From: Iris pallida
Taxonomy: Eukaryota > Streptophyta > Magnoliopsida > Asparagales > Iridaceae
Length of the DNA stretch: 64,000 nt
Direction: 5' to 3'
NCBI GenBank assembly: GCA_029216955.1
Contig: JANAVB010006999.1
Coordinates: 82,853-146,852 of the forward strand
This document shows positions 1 to 13,463 of the stretch, one piece after another. The first letter of the stretch is position 1. Every line of letters begins with the position of its first letter. The position numbers and the translations under genes were made by a program. The notes below the pieces were generated by a model that ran no database searches, had not been told where the DNA came from, and saw only the letters and a program-made list of their open reading frames with translations.

Positions 1-3000
1 TTAGACTTTCAGCCCAAAGTCATTTTTCCTTAATCATATGGAAAAGATTAATTCCTTCACTGAGAGCGTTTTAAGCAAATGAACCTTCATTCAAATCAAA
101 TCCTAACGGCCATGGAGAGCGGCCATGTGCTCTGTCATTCCTTCTCCTCTCTAACAACCTGTCAGAGAGGGAGCGAGAAATTTTCCCGCCAGATGGAAGC
201 CTGAGCCTCACGCTACCTGGCATATTTAAGCCACCCTCCTCAACTGCAACAACCCTCTCCATTTCTTCAACCATTCCTTCTTCCTTCCGAAACTCTGTTC
301 TGGATTAGCCATGGCGAACCACCATGCCTCGACGAACCCTTCCCTTGATTGACGGACGACACGAAGAGTGGGACGCAACAGCAGGAAGCAAGGAGGGGAT
401 CGACTATTTTCCAATCGAGTGAGTTAGTTTTATCAATCTAATTGATCCTTGGTTCAATCTTCCTTGATCTAATTCCTCATCAATATGAATTGTAGTTGGA
501 TTTAGATTTTTCCTCAAGCTCTTGATCTGTTCAGGAAATTGCTTCTGAGATCAATCGAAGAGGTATAGGTTTGATTTGATCCAATATTACTGTCGTGTTC
601 TTCTTTTGACTTGGGTTCTCATTTGTTTTGGGTGATAGATCGAGATCTAGAATTGAAGGGGGTCTCACTTTGTTGATCATCCTAGCTCGTGATTTAGAAT
701 ACTGGTAAGTCCTCCAGATGTTGGATTTAAATCTATACTCGATTCATGATTGAGCAATTCATGGTGATGTTATTTTTCTTAAGTTTCTATAGAATTTTGA
801 TTGAGAAGAAGGACTAAGACAGGACAGTGGAGAGAACAGAGGTTGCAACAGGACAAACTCATTAAGGTAAAATTCCATTCTGATGACATACTGGTTCGGG
901 TGCATGTGTATAACAGAGATTTGTGTGATGGATAATATGAGATTCAAGAGTTTTGGTTATGTGTTGATAGTTAAGAGAAGTCCTGTCGAATGAGATTGTC
1001 TGCACTCAATTTAAAACTGATGAATACCATTGATTGATTCATATAACAGTGTATGGTGAGGACATGCAGACATATTCATGATTCCATATTTTGAGAATCG
1101 ATCATGGGAATTTTAATTATACATTTGTCTAGAAGATGGGATAAATCTAAGATTAGGCTATATTCTTCATGACTGAACAGGAGATGATATGTTCTGTCAG
1201 TAGGAATGATTTAGTAGTTTCTATTCATTGTGTAAGTTGGTTGTCTATATTTCTGTATTGAGGGGAATTGATATTGAAGGATGAAATTTCAGTAGAGTTT
1301 GGATTCAACTATTCGAAATATTAACTCCTCACTGATAGCATAAGGTTTTGATGAAGGCATTGAACTGAGATGACTAGTTCAAGCCCTACCTGGGGACTGA
1401 ATGTTTAATATCTTGCCTAGGACTGAGGTTTTCAATATCATGTGTTAAACTAATTTGCCAAGTTCCTAAGTTCTTAATGCATAGTTGTTTGATGGAAGTT
1501 TTAAGCCTTCTTTTTGAATAGAGACTGATTTACAGCAGTGGCTTAGCTAAGTTTGGTCTGTATTAGTTTTTGCTTAAACTGGGTTGTACCGGTCTTGTTC
1601 ATGACTGATTCTTTCAGGTACAGGTTGTGTTTTCTTAACTAGTGATATCAGGAAGTCTATGATACCTGGATGGTTTTAATTAGCTAAGTGGGTTGTGGAA
1701 ATTGGATTCACATATCATTGGATGATCATCAAACCTGGGAATGAACTGTAGGTAGAAATATCTGGTAAAGTTAGAGTCATCATTGAACCTATTTCTTGAT
1801 AATGAATTAAGGGTAGATTCTTCCTGTCTGATTTAACTTTCAGACCAGTTAAGTAGAGTTTGGGATTCCAGTTTAGAGCAGATCAAGAGCTAAATAGCAA
1901 CTTGGGATACAAGTTGATTCTAATAGGGACATTGAGAATGGCTTAATTGAATTGTCAGGATAAACCTATAGGTTAGTTCAGTCAGGACCATGTTAGTGAA
2001 AGTTCACAACAGTCCATAACAGTCCTGTTAAGAAGGGTTGAATTATGGTTGTACAGCAGGATAAGAATACAGGCTAGGATATGTCAGTTCTTCTTTAGAT
2101 TGGGTGATACCAGTCCAATTCAGGACTACCTTTGAAGATTGGTTGACCTGATAACAACATCCTAGACTAAACCTGAGTTGATAAGGTTCAAACCTATGTG
2201 AGATTTTAACTTAAACTGCCAGTCACTGATCTGAACTTTCAGACCCCTTGTTGAACTGTCAACAAACTTGATAGTCACAGTTGTTGGTGTACTCAGGAGT
2301 GCCATTGTCTGGACTGATTTAGATCAGTCCAGTTCAGTATTATATTATCATGAGTTGGAAACCCTATTAGCTAGGCACTTATGTATATAGTTTATGTTAG
2401 AGTATGGATAACTCCATACTATGATGTGTCTTTTACTTTTCTAAAAATACCTTTGCCTATGAATATCCAGTACTATCCTATGACTATTGCATTGCATATT
2501 AATGTTCTAAGTGACTCAGAAATTGTGGACTGAACCAAGTTAACTTGGATTCAAGTTCCCTGTCTTAGTACACTTAAAATATTAATAGAGTGCAAGTGCA
2601 GGAATAGTGATAGACTGCTTTATGATTTAGGTTATGTCACTTTATACAGGGTAGGTTTAGTTATAGCAGTTTGCTAAAGTGAGTTTTTCTAGATTAGAAA
2701 TATCAACTTTACATTGTTGACTTATCAACTGTAATTATAAACATGAGGATTCCCAGCTCCACTACTCTTTCTTGATCACCCGGAGCAAGGCAAGTATACT
2801 CCTCTGATTTGTTCATTTCTCATGTCTTCCTATTCATTCGGTATCTCTTGATGACAGGATTATCACGATATTATCTCGTTTCATGTTCCATGTTTCATTG
2901 TGTCTGGGAGGGGAAATACTATAGATATGTGATCAAACCCTGTTACTACTCATGTGAATAGCTTGGGTCCCGCACCGTGCACGCGGGGCCAAAGCCGTAC

Positions 3001-3677
3001 CATTTCATGTTCATTGCATCTACCCAAGCCGATCACAATCTAGATGTATTTTATTATTGCACATGTCAAGATTCAGGTTGTATTTCAGGATTCATGGTTG
3101 TATTTCATGTTCAGGTTTTTTCATGATTCAGGTTGTATTTCATGATTCAGGTTGTATTTCATGCTCAGGATTCATACCACGTTCCCTGTTTTACTTACAG
3201 TATTCCTATTCAGTTCATGTCTTGTTCTCATTTCCTGTACTTTACATTTATTCCTGTTTTCTTGATTTATACCATGATATACATGTTTATTTCTCTGGAT
3301 ATACTTTGCTCCGCTCCTGAATAGGATATGTTGCAGGTGAGTTGGAGGCCTTGTGCGATACATTCTATGGCGAGGAGCCTATTGATGCAGGAGAGCTAGC
3401 TGGTGCAGCTCATGACTTAGAGGCTGCAGAAGCCTAGAGATTTCCTAGTTTTCCTATTATTTCCATGTATTGAGACTAGTAGACTTTCTATCATTCTGGA
3501 ATGTAATAATTTCTGATATTGTACTTTACTCTGGGATACATTTATAGATGATGTGTTTCATACTTGTCTTGATATTTGGTTAGTTTTCCAAGAATGGTAC
3601 AGCTTACTTTGTTATCCTTATGACAAAGGCTGGGCGTGTCCGACTCGTATCCGGTTATTCGGGAGCGGGTCGTGACA
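1..3677 (+). mobile_element. Ty3/gypsy-type LTR, cut by window edge (solo or 3' LTR)
   Basis: The block ends at 3677 in GGGTCGTGACA, the same terminus as the LTR at 57547-60769. It also shares landmarks in the same order: a GGCAAGTATACTCCTCTGA motif near 2789 (compare 22392 and 59660) and CCAAGCCGATCACAA near 3024 (compare 22864). A TATA-like CATATTTAAG at 221-230 is followed by pyrimidine-rich leader sequence, as expected for U3/R. No primer binding site follows 3677, so this is a 3' LTR or a solo LTR rather than a 5' LTR. No long ORF is present. The start lies outside the window. Family membership is inferred from the shared motifs, not from full alignment. Confidence 0.6.
3065..3172 (+). 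repeat. short tandem repeat in LTR (about 20-bp unit)
   Basis: The phrase ATTCAGGTTGTATTTCAT recurs about five times with small changes. It sits in the distal part of the LTR, where LTRs of this group often carry minisatellites. The small ORFs here are only by-products of the repeat. Confidence 0.7.
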
Positions 3678-4089
3678 GCCATCCCTTCGATGACTCCCCG
3701 TGCTCATCTCCCCCGTCGGGATTAGTGGCCGCGATCTGGGCTCCAGATATGCCGTGGCACATCCGACGTCCTCCTCCCTGTCGCCAACGCCCTTATGCAC
3801 ATCCGACGTTCTCCTCCCGTCACCAGTGCCCAACCTCGGCCGCTCCTATCTGCCACCGAAGCCCCTTGATGAGCCTCTACTCCTCACTCTTCCCCATTCC
3901 TTTTCTCTCTCCCGAGTAGTCAATTAGGTTAGGTATTGACTTTTATAACTAGTATTAGGAAGCAATAGCTGGGTTGTTAATAACAGTGACTAATGGACTG
4001 GGCAGAGCCCATAGTAAAAAAAGAAAAAGAAAGAAAGAAAAGAAGTAATGAGTCTACAACAGCTTCACCCCTTTTTATTGGATAATTAG
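3678..4089. other. unassigned spacer between two retrotransposons
   Basis: This 412 bp lies between the LTR end at 3677 and the family-B LTR start at 4090. It is pyrimidine-rich at first, with two 40-bp-spaced copies of CACATCCGACGT (3758 and 3798), and has a purine GAAA-rich tract at about 4018-4046. The 99-codon ORF across it has no family resemblance I can recognise and the composition looks low-complexity. It may be host sequence or a fragment of another LTR. Confidence 0.5.
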
Positions 4090-6434
4090 TGTGACACCCC
4101 GCTCCCGGAGGAGTGATCGTCCTCGCTAAGGCGTGATGCCACACAGGCCTAGGTTGCACGGCCAAGTCCAGAAATGGCAGATTAAAACTAGGTCATATAG
4201 TCGCATAGAGTGTCCACATTTGTAGCGGAAAGAAAATGAATACAAGTTGAAACAAATTCATGCTCTTTATTGATACTCAAGAAGTATTACAAGTGGTGTT
4301 AGGCTGAGATTACAATTCGCTCAAGCTCTCTCTCTCTCGAAACATAAAAGGCGTGTCAAGTGGCTTACAACATGGAATGATACGTGGCGATATTCTAATA
4401 TATTATGTCATGTATATGGCACTTCAGTTCCTTTGCAACGCTCCAAGGCTCCAGAGTTAGCTTCGCGCCTTAGAACGTTCGAGGGAAGGCTCCGCACCAG
4501 ACGAGGTTTTCCCGCACCCTGCAAGCAATCTGGGTGGTTATCAGTATATGCATGCACTGGTGGGGAGGCTAGCTCGTCCGCTCGTTATCATTACCAAACA
4601 CGTTTATTTTACTTTTATGCACCATCTATTAGTTGATTGTCTTTCTATCTTGCCTTAGGATGAGTTTCATGGTATATATTGCAAAACCTATCTGGTGTTA
4701 CGGGTATCAAGTATCGTATAAGAATAACATACACGACTTACCATACTTACCATCTGATCTTCCCTGCCCAAGGCAAACGAAGTTAGCCAAACTTTACACA
4801 TTATGAGTTGACGGATTTGCATAAGTATTCAAGAGTGTCAAGGGCGCGTTCCTACCTCAGGTGAACAAAGTATTCAAGTTTGTCAAGTTATGTTATACTC
4901 AAAAGCTTTGTTCAGATGTTCATTTAGTTACTCAATTGTTCAGCTTAGTCAGATTACTTGTTTCAATGCAAGGACTTGCACGTGGATTGCCACCAGCGAG
5001 CCCACTTAATCTATATACATCGGTCGCTAGCAATACAAGCTATTTGGATTTTACTTATGGTATTCACAGTGATGTTACCTATCAAGCGTGATGGATGGTA
5101 AACCCTGATAGGCTACACAATACCCGGCCTTACGTTGCTTGTGTGACCGAGCCCGCACACAAGCCGCCCGTAAGCCATGATTCCGCCTAGGCCGGCACGA
5201 TGTCTCTGATCGTTCCTCGGAATCCTTCATCCCGTTCCTCATGTACGAGTTGTTCGCGATCATTTCGTATTCTCATTTTTAGTTTAAATTGTCGAGCTGT
5301 CATGAGCCATAATGGATTAACTTATCGGGTTGTCTTGAGCCAAATGAATTAACTTGTCGGGCTGTCTAGAGCCATAATAGATTATCAACTAGGTTGGTGG
5401 TGGCGTCCGTGCAACGCGGTAGCGAGCCCCGTTGTATGTCCCCAACATACCTGCCGTTAATCATTTTTTCCTTCTTACCCTTCTTTCTTTCATTCATTAA
5501 TTCCTTTTCCTCTCTTTCTTTTATGTCATTTGTTCATTCACTTATTCGTTCATTCCTACATTCATTTAATATGTAGCTTCCTGTAGGAAAACTGCTTTGG
5601 CGACCCAACGGTCCCGAAGTCTTTCTATGTTTCCTTTACTCGGCTCGGAACGACAATTTGTTAGTCTTCCTGTCTCAATGCAGTAGACAATTAATTGTTT
5701 AGTGCTTCAAGTTGTGGTACGATCTAAGTGACAAGCATTTCGTTCAAAAGTGAATGCATAGACAATTCTACTAAAAAAGTAAGCTGTGTTTTGGCACGGG
5801 CGTGGAGTACGGTGCGAGGTTCAAGTAAATTCTAAAGTTCATTTCTATGTTCTACGCAAGCATACACGCTGGGATTATTCCCTTAGCTAGGTGTATTGAT
5901 TCATTTTATTAGCATGTAGGGGATTATCGTCTAGCGATTATAGCAATATTGGCTGTATTATTATATGTCTAGGCTAAGCAAAGACAGGTCATCGGAGCCA
6001 CCCACCTTAGCGATGATTGCATCGGTGGAGCGAGACTCCGAGCGCACCTTTGAAAAATCTAAGTTTGGATTCTTCTGAAGGGCCAAAGTCCATTGACTTT
6101 TGTCTTAGTTCGTTCCACGGCAATATTTTGGTTTTGTGGACACTGTTGCGAATAAGGCAAAATGCCGACCTCTTATAACTCAGCATAAAAGCGTAGCCTG
6201 CGCACAAAACCAACTAAATCAAAACTCGACCGAATTGGACTTGTGCGTTGTACCGATTCGATTTCCTAGAATCTTTGAACCAACTCAATACTTTCTCTCG
6301 GCCAACTTAACTCTTGCATCGATGCGCATCGATACTTTATCGGGTCGTTGCAACTCTTCCAGTTAATGATTCATTTGAGTCGTTGCATTTGCCTTTTGAA
6401 TCGGCATTTCGCTAGGACGGAGCGGGTTGTTACA
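4090..6434 (-). mobile_element. family B gypsy 3' LTR
   Basis: The LTR runs from TGTGACACCCCGCTCC to GCGGGTTGTTACA and has the usual TG...CA ends. It matches the LTRs at 9439, 39869 and 44866 along its length. Landmarks are the terminal CCTCGCTAAGG motif, a CT tract near 4328, a TTCATTCATT-rich stretch near 5480-5570 and the GGAGCGGGT end. The element reads on the minus strand, because the primer binding site lies beside the partner LTR at 9439. No coding capacity is visible. Confidence 0.85.
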
Positions 6435-9400
6435 TTATACACCACTCAGAATAAGTCTCGTCCTCGAGACTTCCTGAGTGCACGTCATCCTTCCGTTCCT
6501 TAACTCATGCGTGTGTGTATCTTAGACAATCCCATCGAATGACTTTATCCTTCGGTGGCATCGAACTATCTCGGGTATCTAAGTTTCGTGTCGCATGCAT
6601 TTGGTAAATTTTATCGAATGAACTTACCACTCATTCGAAAGTGGATGGTACTCATTCAATCGTCGTGTTTTTATGACTTGGTCGCTATTGTACCCCATCA
6701 CGGGACTAAATTGGTCACATGAGATGCGTTATAATTTGTCAAACATAAGGTTCGTAGGCTGAGGCTAACTCACTCATCCGTTTATCCATACGTATCTCAA
6801 CATATCTACTTGTAACTGCATTTGAATTCATTATATCACTAAGTCTGGATCGTGCACATATTCAAGGCATCCCCAAATATATATTTCAACCATGCTTAGT
6901 GATAGCAAAGTCAGACAAGCTACTCGTGATAGTTTTGAATTGTCGGTCGTTTTACTAACTCGACTAAAATTAAACTCTATTTCGTTTCCTATCGTCTTAT
7001 CTCGATCCTCGAGATGATGCGATTCGTTTCTCAAGCGTTCTCGTCTTACGAAATCAATACGATACTTCTAGCGGAGTTGACCAAAGTTCAAGTAATTCTT
7101 GTTCGATCCAAAACCAAGCATTGAACTATCATCAAGTACGTCTTCCCAGCAATGATTCAAATTTGTTATTCCAACTTTTCTTGCGCATACCCATTTCTAT
7201 CATTCATTTCGTTTGGGTCTGATATCAATATCGCTAACGCACACTCCCAGTTCCACGTCCTAACTCTAAGTCTTGTTGCCCTAGATCTATCGTCCATCCG
7301 AACGATTTTTCTAATTCGGTCACACAGGTTCAATCGCTCGGCATAGAGTTGTCCACCTATCCGTTAGGTCAGCTCACAAGGTTATAGTTACAACTCAAGT
7401 TAGCGGTTCATCGTGCAAACATATTCTACGACGCTCGCCTCAATCCTATGGTCAAACTATTATTGGTTCGTACGAGATACTCTACCCAAATTTGTTTTCT
7501 CAGATTTCTAAATATCGAGTAGTGTTCATCCTATTCGCATCAAGCCATTCTTTGTAAGGGTTCGAGTCTGTTGCTCAACAAAATCCTAGCATATCAATAT
7601 TACACATCCAAAACCAGCAATTGGCATCATCTTTCTCTTCAAATATATTTGATATAATTCACCTATCCATCCTATCCAATTTACATAGTCGATCACAAGG
7701 CCGTCTAGTATTGCAATATGTCACACCCCAATCTCACACAAGTCTGATTATCCATGGTGGACATGAAATTACTATGCCAATACTTCCGTAGAATAATCTT
7801 CCTTATCGGGGCATAACTCTTGCATTGAGTCTAGACTAATTTATTCTCGATACGTAGATTGGGTCTACTCAATCCTCAAGTTTACTTAAGCATCAATCAC
7901 AAGTCCGAACAATCCTCGAATTCACCTTCGTAACAAACCACAGGTTGAAGCAATCCAAATTGCCATACCCTGATCTTCCGAGCTCTATCATTCCCGATGG
8001 ACATGAATCACCATGTTAGCGTTCACACGGAATGATGGCCCCGAATCTGATATGACGCATGGGTGAGGCTAGAGTTGCGCTCGTACAAGACAAGATCGTC
8101 GACGTTGTGGTTATCACCGAACAATCAAAATACTTTTCTTTCATCCAAACATTCATTTCTATCAAAATCCCAAGCATCGCATCCATCGAAATAATAATAT
8201 TTTACACGATCATCATTCCTCGAATCAGAGTACCATCGAGTTATCGTATATCGATCTTTGATACGCCAATACCATCGATGATGTACATAACCTGACGATC
8301 TTCCTTTGCAACAAAATTCGAGTCGTGCAACATAATTCCTCAATTCATATCGTTCTATGCTATCTCAAGTTATTTAGCAACATCTATTCCAAATCCTTAT
8401 TCTCGTATTTTCAAACCAACGTTTCCATGCACGCTATCTTCCAATCGTGCTATCTTCGATCTCATCTATGAGTATTTCACCTCAACTCAAGTTTTGATCC
8501 ATTCGACTAAAATTCGAAGTCGCATGTACGATCCACTAAGTTTGCTCAACCAAAACATTCATTTGTTTCACCTTTGGTGAATTGTTATTCAATACCTTTT
8601 TCAAATTCGCACTACACATTCACGAATTGTCCGAACGATACTTCGTTTGAAACCCTCAAATCACGACCAACTAAATGTTACTCGTTCTAAGGCTTTGAGT
8701 GATAACACTGCTTGCGAATATACTCGTTGCTACCCGTAAATCCTTAGTTTTGCTCGAACAGTTTCCAAGACAGTCCATACACCACTCAAGGTTCGAGCCA
8801 CTCGACTAATCGTAAAAACTTACTCTTATTCTTCCTTAATACTATTGCATACACCACTCGGGGTCAAGTCGTTCTACGAATCCTCGAAATGATCATTCGA
8901 TTCACAATCGACGCGTTCGAATACAAGTTCGTCCGTTCCTCAAAATTAAAAACCATTCCCCGTGTTCGCCTTAGCGTTGGTCCGATAGCGTCTCTATCAA
9001 TACAGACTATAAGTCTAACTTTTTCTTGTCCGAGCGATATTTCATTTCGCTCGCACCAGAAGGTCCAAGTGCGCGATACTCGACACAACTTAGCCAAAAG
9101 GCTGTGTGCGTAGCCATCTCGTTCAAACTATATTTCGGTCTCATACACTCATTCGATATTATCAGCATAAGGTCATTCAGCCACGCACACCATTTGCTAA
9201 CTTTAGCACGGCTTCCTTTCAATTCAAGTCTGACAAAGTTCAGTACAAAGGCCTTCGCATATCGAACTTGTTCAACCGAATACTTGTACGAGCTTTTGAA
9301 AATATTAGACTTATTGTGTGGAACATCCCAAGGCACAACGAAATAGAGCGTAAACTTCTTTTATCCACGATCGAGCTTTCAAAACTGAGAGAATCGACAT

Positions 9401-9438
9401 AAAGTCCAAGGACGTAAAGCCGTGCTCTGATACCAATC
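6435..9438 (-). mobile_element. family B non-autonomous internal region
   Basis: This 3.0-kb internal domain lies between two family-B LTRs. The complement of 9424-9435 reads TGGTATCAGAGC, the standard plant initiator-Met tRNA primer binding site, three bases from the LTR. No gag, protease, integrase or reverse transcriptase can be read in any frame; the longest ORFs are about 110 codons and overlap on both strands. The same non-coding internal sequence recurs at 20067-22312 and 41922-44865. The family is therefore a large retrotransposon derivative (LARD-like) that was mobilised in trans. Confidence 0.85.
9424..9435 (-). promoter_or_regulatory. primer binding site, initiator-Met tRNA
   Basis: The minus strand reads TGGTATCAGAGC, with a 3-nt gap to the LTR that begins at 9439. 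This fixes the element's orientation and marks its 5' LTR as the right-hand one. Confidence 0.9.
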
Positions 9439-10360
9439 TGTCACGTCCCACTTCCAGAGGAGAGATCGTCCTCGCTAAGGCATGATGCCGCATGAGCCTA
9501 GGTTACACTCGTGTAAGGCTAAGTCCAGAAACGGTCGATTAAAACTAGACCATAGAGTCGCACAGAGTGTCCCCATTTGCAGGAGAAAGAAAATAAACAC
9601 CAGTTGAAACAAATTCATGCTTTTTATTGATATTCAAATTGTATTACAAGCGGCGTTAGGCCGAGATTACAATTCGCTTAAGCTCTCTCTCTCTCTCTCT
9701 CTCAAAACATAAAAGGCATGCCAAGTGGCCTACAACATGGAATGATACATGACGATGTTCTGATATATTATATCATGTATATGGTACTTCTGTTCCTTTG
9801 TAACGCTCCAAGGCTCCAGAGTTAGCTCCGCGCCTTAGTACGTTCGAGGGAAAGCTCTGCACCAGACGAGGTTATCTTGTACCCTGCAAGCAATCTGGGT
9901 GGTTATCTTTACATTACATGCACTGGTGGGGCGGCTAGCTCGCCCGCTCGCTATTATTACCAAACACGTTTATTTTACTTTCGTGCACCATCTATCAGTT
10001 GATTGTCTTTCTTCCTTGCCTTAGGATGAGTTTCATTGCTTATATTGCAAAACCTATCTCGTGTTACGGGTATCAAGTGTCGCATAAGAATAATATGCAC
10101 GACTTACCATACTTACTATCTGATCTTCCCTGTCCAAGGAAAATGAAGTTAGCCAAACTTTATACATTATGAGTTGACGGATTTGCATAAGTATTCAAGA
10201 GTATCAAGGGTGTGTTTCTGTCTCAGGTGAACAAAGTATTCAAGTTTGTCAAGTTATGTTATACTTAAAAGCTTTGTTCAGATGTTCATTTAGTTACTCA
10301 ATTGTTCAACTTAGTCAGATTACTTGTTTCAATACAAGGACTTGCACGTGGATTACCACC
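9439..10360 (-). mobile_element. family B middle LTR, first segment
   Basis: The segment starts TGTCACGTCCCAC beside the primer binding site and follows the 4090 LTR closely. It breaks off at GGATTACCACC, exactly where family A has inserted. The rest of this LTR resumes at 19778. The last five bases, CCACC (10356-10360), are the target-site duplication. Confidence 0.9.
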
Positions 10361-12939
10361 TGTAACGCCCCAGTCCCAAACACTTGAGACTAGATACGTA
10401 TCATACCAGCTGTATACATACGAGTAAATATACGACTCGTATATATACATAAGCTGTAAATGTAGAAAGCCAAGACACTAAATGTCATCCACAAAGATAA
10501 ATAATATGAAGCAACTTTGAATTTGTCATGTACACAATAGTTGGGCGGAGACAAAGTCCATTACCAACCAAATTTAAATATGAAAAAATATCAAGGAAAG
10601 AATTTAGCAAGCGAGAGCAAGTGACGAGTCCAAGAGAAATCATCGCGGAGGAAGGAATGGCCTTAGCTAAAGCACCTGCAAGAAACCACGAATACACACA
10701 CCTGGAGAGATCACCAGGTCCTCAGAGGGACGTAACAAGACACATAATATCATGCCAATAAACTGAATAAATAAGCTCAACAGAAAAGTATGCATGAGTA
10801 AAGGTTCCTACCCATTTAGGTGATATGCACTTTGAGGACAACGTTCTACGCAAGGGCTGTAACGGATTCACGCAAGCAAGTAATAAAGAGTGGCCAGCAA
10901 GTAGCGCTCATCCGAGACGCTATCGGCCTGGGCAGAAGGTAGTGCTCATGAGAGTTACCCTCGGCCCAGAATGTGTGTAAAAATAAAATGTAGCCCCTAC
11001 GCTAATAACTGTCCCCTCCCTCCAATGATACTATACATGTGTCGACTCCACGACACTGTTTAATCCTTAATAACTGCCAAGTCTTCTACACAAATCTATT
11101 AGCAGTTATATCCTAACGTACGGCCTGTACGCGCCAATGATCAGTCAGCACGCAAGTCCGCATCTATATGCGACTCACAACTCACACACAATCCGTGGCA
11201 CATCGTGACAGTTTATGAGATGCACTAAACCTACGGTGGTCCCTTAACTCTAAGCCAAATACATAAGTATAATAATTTGCATCTATATATGTTTTTGAAA
11301 GAACAACATAAAGAAAAAGCATACATGATATTGAGCAAAAAATTAAACAGTAAAGGCAAGGTGTCTTGCCTGAGGTTTATGTGCAAAAGAGAATAATCCA
11401 GTAGCTCGAACCGGCAAATAAACAAAGCAAGAAAAGCCAAATCCCGCCGATGACTCCGGATGCTGCAACAAATATCACAAACGAGTTTGGAATATAAGAT
11501 ATGCCTAGGAAACGCCTGTCCAAAAGTTAAATTCTGGAACAGGGGCAAAATCGTAATTTCGGGTCAAAACGATGTTCGTCGTTGGACCCGCTTTGCACCG
11601 AAATGTGCGCCAGAACCTACGGTCTCTAAAGTCATCAAACTATATGTCTACGGATTTGTTTTGATGTGACGAACCCAACGGTATGTCCAATTTTGGATTC
11701 CGGTGGGCTGTGCACAAAATTGCCCATTGAGTGGGATTGTGGGCCCGCCAAAATAGCGTCCCGATCAACGGTCTCAGAATCGGATCAAACTTGGCTCACA
11801 GGACCAGAAAAATATTTTGAGTCCAATGGTGTAAGTTTCATCGTGATATGATGAGTGTGCACAAAGTTGTGACTTAATTTACAAAGGATCGATACGGGAT
11901 ATCTCGACGGATACGCACTGATTTCGTCGCACACATGCAACGAAATCGAGTTCGTCAGTTCCCACACGTCGGCAACATCCATACGCGCCTTTCGATGCGT
12001 ATAGTGTGCGATCACGTTGCCCGGTTTGTCGGGGTGCACGCCGTATCGGGTATTTTCCCACTTTTTGAAAACAGAATTTACAATTTTTTGGAAAACTTTA
12101 ACAACGTGCAACTTTCTACATACTGAATGAAAAGTGAATCCAAAAGGTGCGTTACAATCTCGGTTATGTTGTCTTTGACTGTCTTCAATTAGTTTTTATG
12201 AAAGTTTAATGGACAGCGAGAAAAGTTGCCGACAAGTTGATGTTTAGAATTGGTTTTTAACAGTCCAGAAAATCTAAATTTTTGCTAACTTCGGTTCAAT
12301 TTTTCGAACAAGTTAGATGGTTTTGTTAAAATCCATCTGAAGGATATCAAAGAGGGTTATGTCTACTTTCCAGAACATTTTACGGATCGGAAATCGGAGT
12401 ACGAGCAAAAAGTTACGTCGTAGGGAAGTAGGGTACCTCGAGTGGGAAAATTGCTCCGTGGGTGACGAAAGCTGACTTCCGATGCTCCGTTCGTCGCGCA
12501 CAAAACTCCATCGCTGGTGAAACGAACTCGTAGGTGAAGAGGGTATGATCAGCCACAACTTTCGTTTTGGAAGTGTAGGATTTTGAGGTTTGTGGAAAAA
12601 GATGTATTTATACCAACTTCTAACTAAACCTAATACTAATAGGTTTAATCCTAGAAAATTCCCACGGGTTGTGGTTGTGTGAGCTTGCTGCGTATGGCAG
12701 CAAGCAAGGAATTAGGTGAGGGGGCCCGCCCACTTTATGTGGGTGGGGTATATATATATTTTTTTCTTTTTTTTTTTTTTTCCTTTTCTTTTCCTTTTCC
12801 TTTTCTTTTCTTTTTTTTTCTTTTTCTTTTCTTATTCTTTAAATCTTTTATAGATAAAACTAATATATTCAAAAATCATTTAAATACAAATAACATTTTA
12901 AATATCACATATCCACATATTTAATATATTTAAATATAT

Positions 12940-12982
<43 letters not shown>

Positions 12983-13463
12983 TATATATAATATATATAT
13001 ATAAATTCATCTTACAATAAATCAATCTCAATAATAATAATAATAATATAATCTAAATAGAATGAACATATTTTAATCTCCATGAAATAACTTAAATTAT
13101 AATAAAATAATAATAATCGTCCCAATGGGTGAACTTTATCGCTCACCCATGTGTGGGTCCAGAAAATTATACCATCTTGTAAAACATTATTTTATTAATA
13201 AATATAAATTTTGTACCAAAAGTCAATAATATTCAACAAGTCTCAAAATTATTTAAAAATATTTGTACACACCTAAAATATTCCTACATGGCCATCTTGG
13301 TCCCACGACATGCCTACATGGGCTTAAATTTGGTTCGGATCATGTTCGGGCTGAATTGGCCAAACCGGGTCATAAAAAAAATAACTAAAACCATAAAATT
13401 TATAAATTCATTTTAAGTCTAATAAAATAATAAAAAAAATTTTAAAAAAATAGGAATTTTACA
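10361..13463 (-). mobile_element. family A gypsy 3' LTR
   Basis: This LTR of about 3.1 kb runs from TGTAACGCCCCAG to AGGAATTTTACA and is nearly identical to 16678-19772. Read on the minus strand it has a TATAAATA box (12605-12612 on the plus strand), a pyrimidine tract at about 12760-12850 and a (TA)n tract at 12945-12975. A block at about 11530-11860 is strongly conserved with gypsy D at about 53000-53335. The palindromic ATACGAGT/ACTCGTAT near 10417-10442 sits at the U5 end. It carries no protein gene. Confidence 0.92.
12605..12612 (-). promoter_or_regulatory. TATA box in family A LTR
   Basis: The minus strand reads TATAAATA. It is repeated at the equivalent place in the partner LTR (18924-18931) and lies downstream of the AT-rich U3 in the element's orientation. 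Confidence 0.6.

Noticed and set aside
71..414. Possible host gene at the left edge
   Set aside because: The TATA-like site and leader resemble a promoter, but the downstream 3 kb has no coding exon and ends in a gypsy LTR terminus.
9007..9402. Overlapping 98-109-codon ORFs in family B interior
   Set aside because: Three ORFs overlap on both strands, are not kept in the other two B copies, and show no retrotransposon domain.
9424..9435. A tRNA gene at the TGGTATCAGAGC match
   Set aside because: Only the 12-nt complement of the tRNA 3' end is present, in primer-binding-site position. No cloverleaf flanks it.
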